The position numbers and the translations under genes were made by a program. From a bacterium (GTDB lineage: Bacteria; Planctomycetota; UBA1135; UBA2386), in the NCBI GenBank assembly GCA_011051855.1, contig DRKG01000092.1, positions 1-10,008 on the forward strand: a stretch of DNA of 10,008 nt, in the 5' to 3' direction. Below the pieces are notes generated by a model. It saw only the letters and a list, made by a program, of their open reading frames with translations. It was not told the origin of the DNA and ran no database searches. This document shows positions 1-6,084 of this stretch, piece by piece. How positions within the stretch are numbered: the first letter of the stretch is position 1; every line of letters starts with the position of its first letter.

Positions 1-975
1 GCGTTCGTCGAAGGCCACGCGCGCACCCTGCAACTGGCGTCGTTCGGCGCCGACGAGACCGAGCGCCGCAGCATCCAGCTCTACGGAACCAACCCCGAGA
101 CGCTGGCGCAGGCGACCAGAACGCTGGTCGAGGAATGGGGCGTGCACCACATCGACATGAACTTCGGCTGCCCGGTGCGCAAGGTGACGGCGGCTGGCGG
201 CGGTGCCGCGATCCCGGCCAAGCCCCGCCTATTGCAGAAGATCGTGCGCAGCGTGGTCGCGAGCGCGGGCGACGTGCCGGTCACGATCAAGTTCCGCAAG
301 GGCATCGACGACGACCTGCTGACGTTCCTCGACGCCGGCCGCATCGGCCAGGAAGAGGGCGCCGAGGCGGTCGCGCTGCACGCGCGCACCGCGGCCCAGC
401 TCTACTCGGGCGAGGCCGACTGGAACGCCATCGCCGAACTGAAGCAGCACGTAACCCGGATCCCGGTGCTCGGCAACGGCGACATCTTCGAACCGTGGGA
501 CGCACTGCGCATGCTGCGCCAGACCGGCTGCGACGGCGTCGTCGTCGGTCGCGGTTGCCTCGGCCGGCCGTGGCTGTTCGGCGAGCTGTGCGCGGCGCTC
601 ACCGGCCGCGAGCCCCCGCCGCCGCCGAACCTCGGCCAGGTGCTCGACACGCTGACCACGCACGCGCACCTGCTCGTCGACTTCTTCGGCGAGAAGCACG
701 GCATGCAGCAGATCCGCAAGTTCACCGGCTGGTACCTGAAGGGCTTCCCCGGCACCAAGAAGAAGCTGCCGGACCTACACCTGGTCACGACGCTGGCCGA
801 ACTCGAACGGATCGTGGCGGACCTGCCGCGCGACCTGCCGTATCCCGCCGACGCCCTGCGGGCGCGCCGCTGCAAGTCCGGCAAGACCCAGCAAGTGTCG
901 CTGCCGGAAGGCTTCCTCGAGGCGCGCGACGAAGACCTGGTGATCGAAGACCCCGACCACATCGACGGCGGTTGA
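1..975 (+). CDS. dusB: tRNA-dihydrouridine synthase, DusB/NifR3 type (5' end missing)
   Basis: This enzyme reduces uridines in the tRNA D-loop to dihydrouridine, using FMN and NAD(P)H in the cytoplasm. The frame is open from the first base, so the start lies outside; 324 residues are visible and comparison with the family suggests about 60 are missing. In fragment numbering I see the NFGCP motif with the catalytic-type Cys57, followed by a GGGA stretch; IKFRKG with Lys97; HARTAAQLYSG from His127; GNGD at 158-161; and VVGRGCLGRPW around 182-190, the FMN phosphate-binding end of the TIM barrel. The helical C-terminal tRNA-binding part contains WYLKGFPG near 244. From memory the wording is closest to actinobacterial-style DusB proteins (FGCPVxKVT, HARTAAQxYSG, GNGDI, VVVGRGCLGRPWLF). 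The TGA stop at 973-975 shares its last base with a long inverted repeat. The family is certain; the DusB subfamily is likely. Confidence 0.93.
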   Translation, partial: AFVEGHARTLQLASFGADETERRSIQLYGTNPETLAQATRTLVEEWGVHHIDMNFGCPVRKVTAAGGGAAIPAKPRLLQKIVRSVVASAGDVPVTIKFRKGIDDDLLTFLDAGRIGQEEGAEAVALHARTAAQLYSGEADWNAIAELKQHVTRIPVLGNGDIFEPWDALRMLRQTGCDGVVVGRGCLGRPWLFGELCAALTGREPPPPPNLGQVLDTLTTHAHLLVDFFGEKHGMQQIRKFTGWYLKGFPGTKKKLPDLHLVTTLAELERIVADLPRDLPYPADALRARRCKSGKTQQVSLPEGFLEARDEDLVIEDPDHIDGG

Positions 976-1066
976 GTACCGAACCCGGTTCAAACAACAA
1001 CCTCGTCGGCAAACTTGCCCCGGCTATTTTCCCGGCGAGGTTGTTGTTTGAACCGGGTTCGGTACT
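975..1066. repeat. Long inverted repeat forming a 31-35 bp hairpin
   Basis: The arms are 975-1005 and 1036-1066. They are perfect reverse complements over 31 bp, and a further TCGG/CCGG step (one T-G wobble) extends pairing to 1009/1032. The loop of about 22 nt is 1010-1031 and holds a small GGCAA-AC-TTGCC dyad that reaches into the stem end. Each arm also contains its own near-palindrome, GAACC-C-GGTTC (981-991 and the mirror in 1050-1060). The arms are about half GC, well below the surrounding genes. The element sits between the convergent dus gene and the small minus-strand gene, so it could end or protect both transcripts. Neither strand has a T-tract after the stem, so it is not a textbook intrinsic terminator. 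I see no flanking target-site duplication that would prove a MITE insertion. The structure is certain; the function is unknown. Confidence 0.95.
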
Positions 1067-1560
1067 AGCGCGAGGCGGCGGCCGTAGTCGCCCAGCACCT
1101 GTGTGACGACGTCGGTTGCGGCAGCACCGCCGACCGGATCTGCGCCGAGCAGCTCGAGCACTTCAGCGATGCCGTCGCGCAACCCGGCGTCGAGCTGGCG
1201 CCGCAGCTCGGCCTGCGGCAGCTCGCGGTGGCGCAGGGCGGCGAGCTGGTTCTGGGCGCCGATCAACCGGCCGAGAAAGGCCGCGATCGGCTCGTCGTCG
1301 ACCTGCTCGGCGAACGCCGGCACGAACTCGCCGGGGGTCAGGCCGAGCCGCCGGCGCGTCTGCGCCAACACCCGTTCGCGCAACAGTCGGCGAGCGATCT
1401 GCGCCGCACCGTGCACCGACACCTCGTCGCCTTCCGGCTCCGGCTGTGCGTGCGAACCGGCCTTGCCACCAGGCTGTCGCTGCGGTCGCTCGCGAGGATT
1501 CCGTTGCGGAAAGCCGCCGACGGGCCCGACCGGCGCCGCATTGCTGAGCGGATCTGCCAT
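1024..1560 (-). CDS. Uncharacterised 178-residue protein with Pro-rich N-terminus
   Basis: I do not recognise the family. Residues 1-48 are rich in Pro, Gly, Gln and Arg and look disordered. Residues about 49-164 look helical and charged, with stretches such as AQIARRLLRERVLAQTRRRLGL and LDAGLRDGIAEVLELLG. No signal peptide or membrane segment is seen, so it is probably cytoplasmic. The ATG at 1560 is chosen because GGAGGT lies six bases upstream; an in-frame ATG at 1581 lies upstream of that site. The composition is that of a real protein, while the overlapping plus-strand frames are Arg/Ser-rich shadows. The last residues are odd: codons 166-175 (reading VPNPVQTTTS) are written entirely by one arm of the long inverted repeat, and the TAG stop (1024-1026) is in the hairpin loop. 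The native end may once have been near residue 164. It is convergent with dus and divergent from the kelch gene. Confidence 0.68.
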   Translation of the reverse strand: MADPLSNAAPVGPVGGFPQRNPRERPQRQPGGKAGSHAQPEPEGDEVSVHGAAQIARRLLRERVLAQTRRRLGLTPGEFVPAFAEQVDDEPIAAFLGRLIGAQNQLAALRHRELPQAELRRQLDAGLRDGIAEVLELLGADPVGGAAATDVVTQVLGDYGRRLALVPNPVQTTTSPGK

Positions 1561-1566
1561 TGCCCT

Positions 1567-1572
1567 ACCTCC
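1567..1572 (-). promoter_or_regulatory. Shine-Dalgarno site of the small minus-strand gene
   Basis: The minus strand reads GGAGGT here, six bases before the ATG at 1560. It is the strongest ribosome binding site in the window. It fixes the start of this gene and rules against the ATG at 1581, which lies upstream of it. Its presence contrasts with the kelch and glycosyltransferase genes, which have no such site. Confidence 0.75.
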
Positions 1573-1612
1573 GATTCTCATTCTCGGACACGGACGTCGG
1601 CGCTTGAGGCCA

Positions 1613-1641
1613 AAGACACGACCCGGCACGCGCGGTACGAT
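1613..1641 (+). promoter_or_regulatory. Candidate sigma-70-like promoter of the kelch gene
   Basis: AAGACA (1613-1618) and TACGAT (1636-1641) are 17 bp apart, and each matches four of six bases of the TTGACA/TATAAT consensus. Only 12 bases separate the -10-like box from the ATG at 1654, and there is no Shine-Dalgarno sequence. If the promoter is real, the transcript would have a leader of only a few bases. It lies in the 93-bp divergent gap between the two genes. Matches this weak occur by chance, so the call is tentative. Confidence 0.35.
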
Positions 1642-1653
1642 TCCGTGCACGCC

Positions 1654-3213
1654 ATGACCACACCTCGTTTCCTCCTCGCTTCTCTCGCGCTTGCGCTGAC
1701 CGCGGCCACCGCGACCGCGCAGTACGACTTCGACCTCGAAAAGCGCACCCCGGCCACCCTCGGCGCGGCTCTCGACCTCGATCTGGTCGGCGCGCCGCCG
1801 CTGGCGCTCGCGCTGGTGGTGCCGTCGACCAACTCCGGCCCGACGCCCTTGACCCTGATCGATCCGGCCGATCTGCGCTCGCTCGCGGTCGGCACCGACC
1901 TGTTGTCGGCGATGGCGGTGGTCACGACCGACGCGGCCGGCGACGCCAGCTACTCGCTGACGCTGCCGAACACGCCGTCAGCCGCCGGTTTCGAACTGCA
2001 CTGGCAGTCACTCACGCTCGGCGGCGGCAGCACGTTCTTCGGCGAACTGAGCAACCCGGTGGTGACGCTGGCAGGAGTCGCCGGCACCGGCGTACTCGCC
2101 CCCGCGACGCTGGCCGCGGCGCGCACGCTGTCGGCGCTCGCGGTCGACGGCGACAACAACGTCAGCGGCATGGACCTCTTGGTGACCGGCGGCGGCGACG
2201 GCTCGCTGACTGCGGCCACCGGCCTCGCTTCGACCGAGCTCTACCGCTTCCGCACGATGGACTTCGTCGCCGGCCCGACGATGAGCACGCCGCGCGCGCT
2301 GCACACGGCAATCCGGTTGAACGACGGCCGCGTGCTGCTCATCGGTGGCGCCGACCAGAACGGCGCCGTGCTGGCGAGCTGCGAGATCTACGACCCTGCG
2401 AACAACTCGATCACCCCCACCGGCAGCCTGAACACGCCGCGCATCCTGTTCGGTGCGAGCTTGCTGCACGACGGCCGCGTGATGGTCGCCGGCGGCACCT
2501 CGACGCTGCAGCCCGACGTCACCGCGGCGATCTCCGCGGCGCTGCGCTCGGTCGAGATCTTCGACCCCGCCACCGGCACCTGGTCGCCGGCACCCCAGCT
2601 CGGCGGCTACCGGTTGGCGCCGGCATTGACGCTGCTGCCGAACAACCAGGTGATGGTGTCGGGCGGCATCGACGTGACGTTCTTTTTCGGCCTGCCGATC
2701 GTCGTCAACAGCACCACAGCCGTGCAGCGCTGGAACCCGAACAGCAACAGTTGGGTGAACGGCCCGAACATGAGCCAGGCGCGCGCGGGCCATCAATACA
2801 ACCAGGTCACGCTGAACGACGGCCGCGTCTTGATGAGCGGCGGCATCAACGTGCCGAGCCTGCTCGGCGCGAACAACTCGGTGCCGATCAGCGGCGCCGA
2901 ACTCTACGACCCGGCCAGCAACTCGTGGCAGACGGCCAACATGCCGGTCGCGCGCGCGATGCACAGCGCGACGGTGCTGCCCGACGGCCGCGTCGCCGTG
3001 TGCGGCGGCACACAGGGTGTCCTGACCGCACCGGTCACGATCGCCGACGTGCACCTGTTCGACCCGAGCGCCAACACCTGGTCGACGGCCGCGCCGCTGA
3101 GCGCGCCGCGCGCCGGCCACGTCGCCGCGCTGCTCCCCGACGGGCTGCTGGTGTTGGTCGGCGGGCAGGGCGCAACCAACACCCTCGATTCGGTCGAGAC
3201 GCTGCGCTTCTGA
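1654..3213 (+). CDS. Secreted kelch-repeat (galactose-oxidase-like) beta-propeller protein
   Basis: The protein has 519 residues. Residues 1-22 form a clear signal peptide (MTTPRF, hydrophobic stretch, then ATA before Gln23), so it is exported. Residues 23 to about 165 form an N-terminal domain of a kind I associate with planctomycete secreted proteins. A kelch propeller follows: the double-glycine kelch signature recurs at 179, 231, 280, 337, 396, 451 and 503, which fits seven blades. The repeats also share the pattern DGRVxxxGG, then ELYDPxxNSW, then a short run ending AR or PR. Propellers of this type bind ligands or partners. I see no catalytic domain, so enzymatic activity is not implied. 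ATG 1654 is chosen because the signal peptide starts there; in-frame upstream codons run antisense to the small minus-strand gene. No Shine-Dalgarno is visible. It ends 19 bp from the convergent FAH-family gene. Confidence 0.9.
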   Translation: MTTPRFLLASLALALTAATATAQYDFDLEKRTPATLGAALDLDLVGAPPLALALVVPSTNSGPTPLTLIDPADLRSLAVGTDLLSAMAVVTTDAAGDASYSLTLPNTPSAAGFELHWQSLTLGGGSTFFGELSNPVVTLAGVAGTGVLAPATLAAARTLSALAVDGDNNVSGMDLLVTGGGDGSLTAATGLASTELYRFRTMDFVAGPTMSTPRALHTAIRLNDGRVLLIGGADQNGAVLASCEIYDPANNSITPTGSLNTPRILFGASLLHDGRVMVAGGTSTLQPDVTAAISAALRSVEIFDPATGTWSPAPQLGGYRLAPALTLLPNNQVMVSGGIDVTFFFGLPIVVNSTTAVQRWNPNSNSWVNGPNMSQARAGHQYNQVTLNDGRVLMSGGINVPSLLGANNSVPISGAELYDPASNSWQTANMPVARAMHSATVLPDGRVAVCGGTQGVLTAPVTIADVHLFDPSANTWSTAAPLSAPRAGHVAALLPDGLLVLVGGQGATNTLDSVETLRF

Positions 3214-3232
3214 GCGCGTGCCCGCCGGCCGC

Positions 3233-4123
3233 CTACCCGGCAGCCGGCTCCTTGACGACCGGGTTCCGCAGCACGCCGAGCCCTTCGACTTCGACCTCCA
3301 TCACGTCGCCCGGGTGCACCGGCGACACGCCCTCGGGCGTGCCCATCGCGACCAGATCCCCCGGTCGCAGCGTCGTCACCCGCGACATCGCGGCCAGCGC
3401 CTCGTCGATCGAGAACACCATCTCGCTGGTGCGCGCATCCTGGCGCACCTCGCCGTTCACGCGCATCACGACGCGCAGGTCCGAGCCGTCGAGGTCGTCC
3501 GCCGGTACCACGAACGGTCCGGCCGGACAGAACGTGTCGATCGCCTTGGCACGCAACCACGGATACTTCTGCTCGCGGTCCTGCCCCTGCAGCTTGCGCG
3601 CGGTGACGTCGTTGACGATCGTCAGGCCGGCGACGATCGCACCGGCGTCGGCTGCGGCCAAGTTGCGGCGGCCGCGGCGATCGGGGTCGGCGAAGCCCAG
3701 CACCAACCCGAGCTCGGCCTCGTGGTCGACACGCGTGTCGAGCCAATGCGGAATCACCACGTCGTCGCCGTGCGCCACCAGCGTGTCGGGCAGCTTGGCG
3801 AAGAAGATCGGTTCGCGCGGCGCCTCGGCACCGAACTCGCGCGCGTGCTTGACGTAGTTCTTGGCCAGACACAGCAGCTTGCCGCCGCGCGGCACCGGCG
3901 ACAGGAAGCGCTCGGGCGGTGGCATGCTCGAGGACGAGGCGATGCGCGCTGCGAGATCCTCGCGCCCGAGTGCGCCTTCGTGCAGCAAGCGCACGACGTC
4001 GAGCGGACCGAGGTCGTACCACAGCACTTCGTCGCCGGTCGCGTCGACCGCGCCAAGCCCAGCGACACCATCGCGCTCGCAGCGGAACCACGCCCGGCGC
4101 GCCGGCAGACCGACGCAACTCAT
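3233..4123 (-). CDS. Fumarylacetoacetate hydrolase (FAH) family protein
   Basis: This is a 296-residue cytoplasmic enzyme of the FAH superfamily, whose members hydrolyse, decarboxylate or hydrate 2-oxo acids in aromatic and amino-acid breakdown with Mg or Mn. The catalytic domain starts near residue 82. Visible motifs are LAKNYVKHARE with His93, PIFFAK at 105-110, DHEAELG with probable metal ligands Glu135 and Glu137, IVNDVTARKLQ with Asp172, KAIDTFCPAGP with Lys193 and Asp196, NGEVRQDARTSEMVF, and LRPGDLVAMGTPEGV. The usual TGTP is MGTP here. Residues 1-80 form the N-terminal lead-in typical of FAHD1/HpcE-like proteins. The start at 4123 overlaps the stop of the upstream gene as ATGA, with GGAG eight bases before it, which suggests translational coupling. 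An upstream in-frame start would overlap the neighbour by about 87 bases. The exact substrate (acylpyruvate, oxaloacetate or another) cannot be told from sequence. Confidence 0.93.
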   Translation of the reverse strand: MSCVGLPARRAWFRCERDGVAGLGAVDATGDEVLWYDLGPLDVVRLLHEGALGREDLAARIASSSSMPPPERFLSPVPRGGKLLCLAKNYVKHAREFGAEAPREPIFFAKLPDTLVAHGDDVVIPHWLDTRVDHEAELGLVLGFADPDRRGRRNLAAADAGAIVAGLTIVNDVTARKLQGQDREQKYPWLRAKAIDTFCPAGPFVVPADDLDGSDLRVVMRVNGEVRQDARTSEMVFSIDEALAAMSRVTTLRPGDLVAMGTPEGVSPVHPGDVMEVEVEGLGVLRNPVVKEPAAG

Positions 4124-5931
4124 CGGCAGTGCTCCAACGCGACCATCGCGTAGCAGGTGCACAAGAGCGGTTGGTCCTCGTACCAACGGCCGTTCTTGCC
4201 GTTGAGCCACGAGCCGTCCTCACGCTGGATCTTGGCGAGATGTGCGCGCAGCTCCTTGCGCCAATCGACCTTCCTGGTCGCGACCCCGCCGTCGGCGGTC
4301 TCGGTAGCCTCGACGTAGTCGATGCCGGCGGCGTCGAGCGCCTGCGCCAGCACCATGTAGTAGTAGAACAACCCGGCGTACTTGGTCTTCTCGCCGAGCG
4401 CCGGATCCGACCCCGGATTGATCGCCAGCGTCCAGTGGCTGCTGATCCACCGCACGGCGGCCTGCACGCGCGGGTCGTCGCCCTCGACGCCGGCGAGCGT
4501 GTACGACTTCAGCAGCGCGTAGGTCATCGAGCCGTAGCTGCGCGCGATCGCGGTGCCGTCGGGCTGCACGACGTAGCCGGCGTTGCTGTTGCCGGGGTAG
4601 TAGGTCGCGCCGCCGTCGTCACCGGGGCGCACCTCGAGGGTCTCGCCTTCCTTCTGCGGGTGCGGGATCTTGCCGGCAAAGTCGTTGGTCGCTTTCAGGT
4701 TTTGCGTGCGCTGCAAGAACACCAACGCCTTCTGCAACGCTTCGTGGTCGGCGGGCAGGCCGGTCGCACGCAGAGCCTCGATCGAGAAGTGCAGGTTGCT
4801 GAGGTCGCCGCGCTGGCTGTTGCCGTAGCCGATCGAGCCATAGTCGCGATCGCTGCGCGAGTAGCCGGCCTGCTCGGTGTTCTGGAACATCAGGATCGCC
4901 TTCTGTGCCTTCTTCAGAGCCGGCAGCCGCGCCGGGTCGTCCCACTTGACGAGGGCCCCGACCACCACGCACGTCGTGTAGTTGGTCACCGTGCGGCCGA
5001 AGGTGCCATCGTCGTTCTGCTGCGTCAGCAGCCACTTCAGACCGGCCTCGATCGCCGCCTGCTCGGCCGCGGTGCGCCGCTGCTTGGGCTTGCTCTGCAG
5101 CGCCATCAGGCCGAATCCGGTGAACGCCGGGTCCGGGAACATGCGCACCACGGTCTCGCCGGCATCGTTCTTGGTCGGCACCGGCACGGAGAAGATGCCC
5201 CCCTTCTGCTTCTGGAACAGGTAGGCGAACGCGCGCTGCTGCGACTCGCTCCAGGTCGCGACGGGATCCTGCGCGTGGCTGCCGCGGTCGAGTTCGCGGT
5301 TGGCGACCTGGCAGGCGACCAGCTTGGCCAGCACCACCGCGGCGGCGGGGCGTTCGAGCGTGTCCGGGTGGTCGTACCAGCGCTCGGCCTGCGTCGCTTC
5401 GGCCGCCGCCAGATGTTGCGGAAACCGGTCGGCACGCACTTCGTCGAGGACGTCGGCCACGAGCTCATCGAACGGGCTTTCGGCCTGCTCCCCCCCGCCG
5501 AGCGATGCCGCGGCGGTGCGGATTTCCTCGGCGCAACCATCCGGATCGATACGACGCAGGGCCTCGATGACCCACCCCGTCGTCGACGCATCGCCGAAGG
5601 TCCCGTCGGCCTTGCGGTTCTCGAGCAGGTAGTTCAGCGACGGCCGCACCACCGGCCCATCGCTGATGTGGTAGCGACGGTGGCACCGCCCCATGGCGGC
5701 CAGGATCTGCGCCGTCGACCGCACGTCGCTGCCCAGCACCCCGACCCCGGCGGCCCCCGCCTGACCGCGGCGCGCGGTCGTGCGCAGCACGCCGATCAGG
5801 TCGTCGACTTCGTGCTTGTAGACCGCACCGCGCTTGCGCACTGCCGCGCCGATGGCGCCGTCGTGCTGTGCTGCGGCAGTCACGGGGCAGAACGAGAGAA
5901 GACCGAACAGGACGGGAAGGGCTCTGGACAT
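4120..5931 (-). CDS. Secreted prenyltransferase/squalene-oxidase-repeat protein (alpha-alpha barrel)
   Basis: The protein has 603 residues. Residues 1-21 form a signal peptide (MSRALPVLFGLLSF..., TAAA before Gln22). The rest carries repeats of the kind found in squalene-hopene cyclases and protein prenyltransferases: YLLENRKADGTFGD near 101-114, KWLLTQQNDDGTFG at 299-312, ALVFLQRTQN at 402-411, and LAKIQREDGSWLNG at 565-578, interspersed with helices such as TGFGLMALQ and YGSMTYALLKSY. These are QW-type motifs that pack helices in a double barrel. I see no DxDD acid motif of class II cyclases, so terpene cyclisation is unlikely, and export also argues against it. Family relatives are annotated only by fold and the role is unknown. 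ATG 5931 gives the compact signal peptide; an in-frame TTG at 5943 would add four residues and cannot be excluded. It is the first gene of a pair with the FAH-family gene. Confidence 0.88.
   Translation of the reverse strand: MSRALPVLFGLLSFCPVTAAAQHDGAIGAAVRKRGAVYKHEVDDLIGVLRTTARRGQAGAAGVGVLGSDVRSTAQILAAMGRCHRRYHISDGPVVRPSLNYLLENRKADGTFGDASTTGWVIEALRRIDPDGCAEEIRTAAASLGGGEQAESPFDELVADVLDEVRADRFPQHLAAAEATQAERWYDHPDTLERPAAAVVLAKLVACQVANRELDRGSHAQDPVATWSESQQRAFAYLFQKQKGGIFSVPVPTKNDAGETVVRMFPDPAFTGFGLMALQSKPKQRRTAAEQAAIEAGLKWLLTQQNDDGTFGRTVTNYTTCVVVGALVKWDDPARLPALKKAQKAILMFQNTEQAGYSRSDRDYGSIGYGNSQRGDLSNLHFSIEALRATGLPADHEALQKALVFLQRTQNLKATNDFAGKIPHPQKEGETLEVRPGDDGGATYYPGNSNAGYVVQPDGTAIARSYGSMTYALLKSYTLAGVEGDDPRVQAAVRWISSHWTLAINPGSDPALGEKTKYAGLFYYYMVLAQALDAAGIDYVEATETADGGVATRKVDWRKELRAHLAKIQREDGSWLNGKNGRWYEDQPLLCTCYAMVALEHCR
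4132..4135 (-). promoter_or_regulatory. Ribosome binding site of the FAH-family gene
   Basis: The minus strand reads GGAG here, eight bases before the ATG at 4123 and inside the last codons of the upstream gene. Together with the ATGA stop/start overlap (4120-4123) it supports the short start and coupled translation of the two genes. Confidence 0.5.
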
Positions 5932-5957
5932 CAGGAAGGTCAAGGTAGGGGGCGCTC

Positions 5958-5985
5958 AGGATAGAGACCCGGCCGGCAACGACAA
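5958..5985 (-). promoter_or_regulatory. Candidate promoter of the prenyltransferase-repeat/FAH pair
   Basis: On the minus strand TTGTCG (5985-5980) and TATCCT (5963-5958) are 16 bp apart. TATCCT shares four bases with TATAAT, and TTGTCG keeps the TTG of the -35 box. The -10-like box lies 26 bases before ATG 5931 and 14 before the alternative TTG 5943. The same hexamer TATCCT lies upstream of the divergent glycosyltransferase gene. The evidence is weak and based on pattern only. Confidence 0.35.
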
Positions 5986-6025
5986 ACCCGCACAGTCGGT
6001 TCACCAGTCCGTGCCAGGGGGGCAA

Positions 6026-6044
6026 CCGGCATTCCCGAATCCGG
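6026..6044. repeat. Imperfect dyad in the divergent intergenic region
   Basis: CCGG-C-ATTC-CC-GAAT-CCGG is a 19-base dyad with one unpaired base in the left half. It lies in the 153-bp gap between two divergent genes and just upstream of the region where the -35 box of the glycosyltransferase gene would fall. It could be a regulator site, but a dyad of this size is not rare in GC-rich DNA. Confidence 0.3.
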
Positions 6045-6068
6045 ACGCCGACCGCGTGGGCCTCGGGG

Positions 6069-6074
6069 TATCCT
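6069..6074 (+). promoter_or_regulatory. Candidate -10 box of the glycosyltransferase/methyltransferase pair
   Basis: TATCCT ends ten bases before the ATG at 6085. No convincing -35 box sits 16-18 bp upstream and no Shine-Dalgarno sequence precedes the start codon. If it is used, the mRNA would begin at or within a few bases of the ATG. Confidence 0.3.
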
Positions 6075-6084
6075 GTTCGGCCCC

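Noticed and set aside
975..1066. Insertion element with target-site duplication
   Set aside because: The flanks (GTTG before, AGCG after the arms) share no direct repeat, and no transposase is encoded, so mobility is not shown by this window alone.
975..1066. Canonical Rho-independent terminator
   Set aside because: The stem is far longer than usual and no T-tract follows it on either strand; the only T-run (TATTTT) is inside the loop.
1228..1653. In-frame upstream extension of the kelch gene by 142 residues
   Set aside because: The extension runs antisense to the small minus-strand gene, is Arg-rich like a shadow frame, and would bury the clear signal peptide that begins at ATG 1654.
1103..1657. 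Plus-strand open frames opposite the small minus-strand gene
   Set aside because: Their translations are Ser/Arg/Pro-rich and low in complexity, as expected for shadows in GC-rich DNA. The minus-strand frame has a ribosome site and balanced composition.
2008..3120. Minus-strand 370-residue frame opposite the kelch gene
   Set aside because: It is the complement of the kelch repeats, Arg/Ala/His-rich, with no motif and no ribosome site.
3224..3248. GCCGGC...GCCGGC short hairpin as a terminator between the kelch and FAH-family genes
   Set aside because: Only six base pairs with a 13-base loop and no T-run on either strand. Such pairs are common at this GC content.
3919..5964. Long plus-strand frame of 681 residues opposite the prenyltransferase-repeat gene
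   Set aside because: It mirrors the real minus-strand gene. The minus frame has a signal peptide and recognisable repeats, while the plus frame is His/Arg/Val-rich with no recognisable domain.
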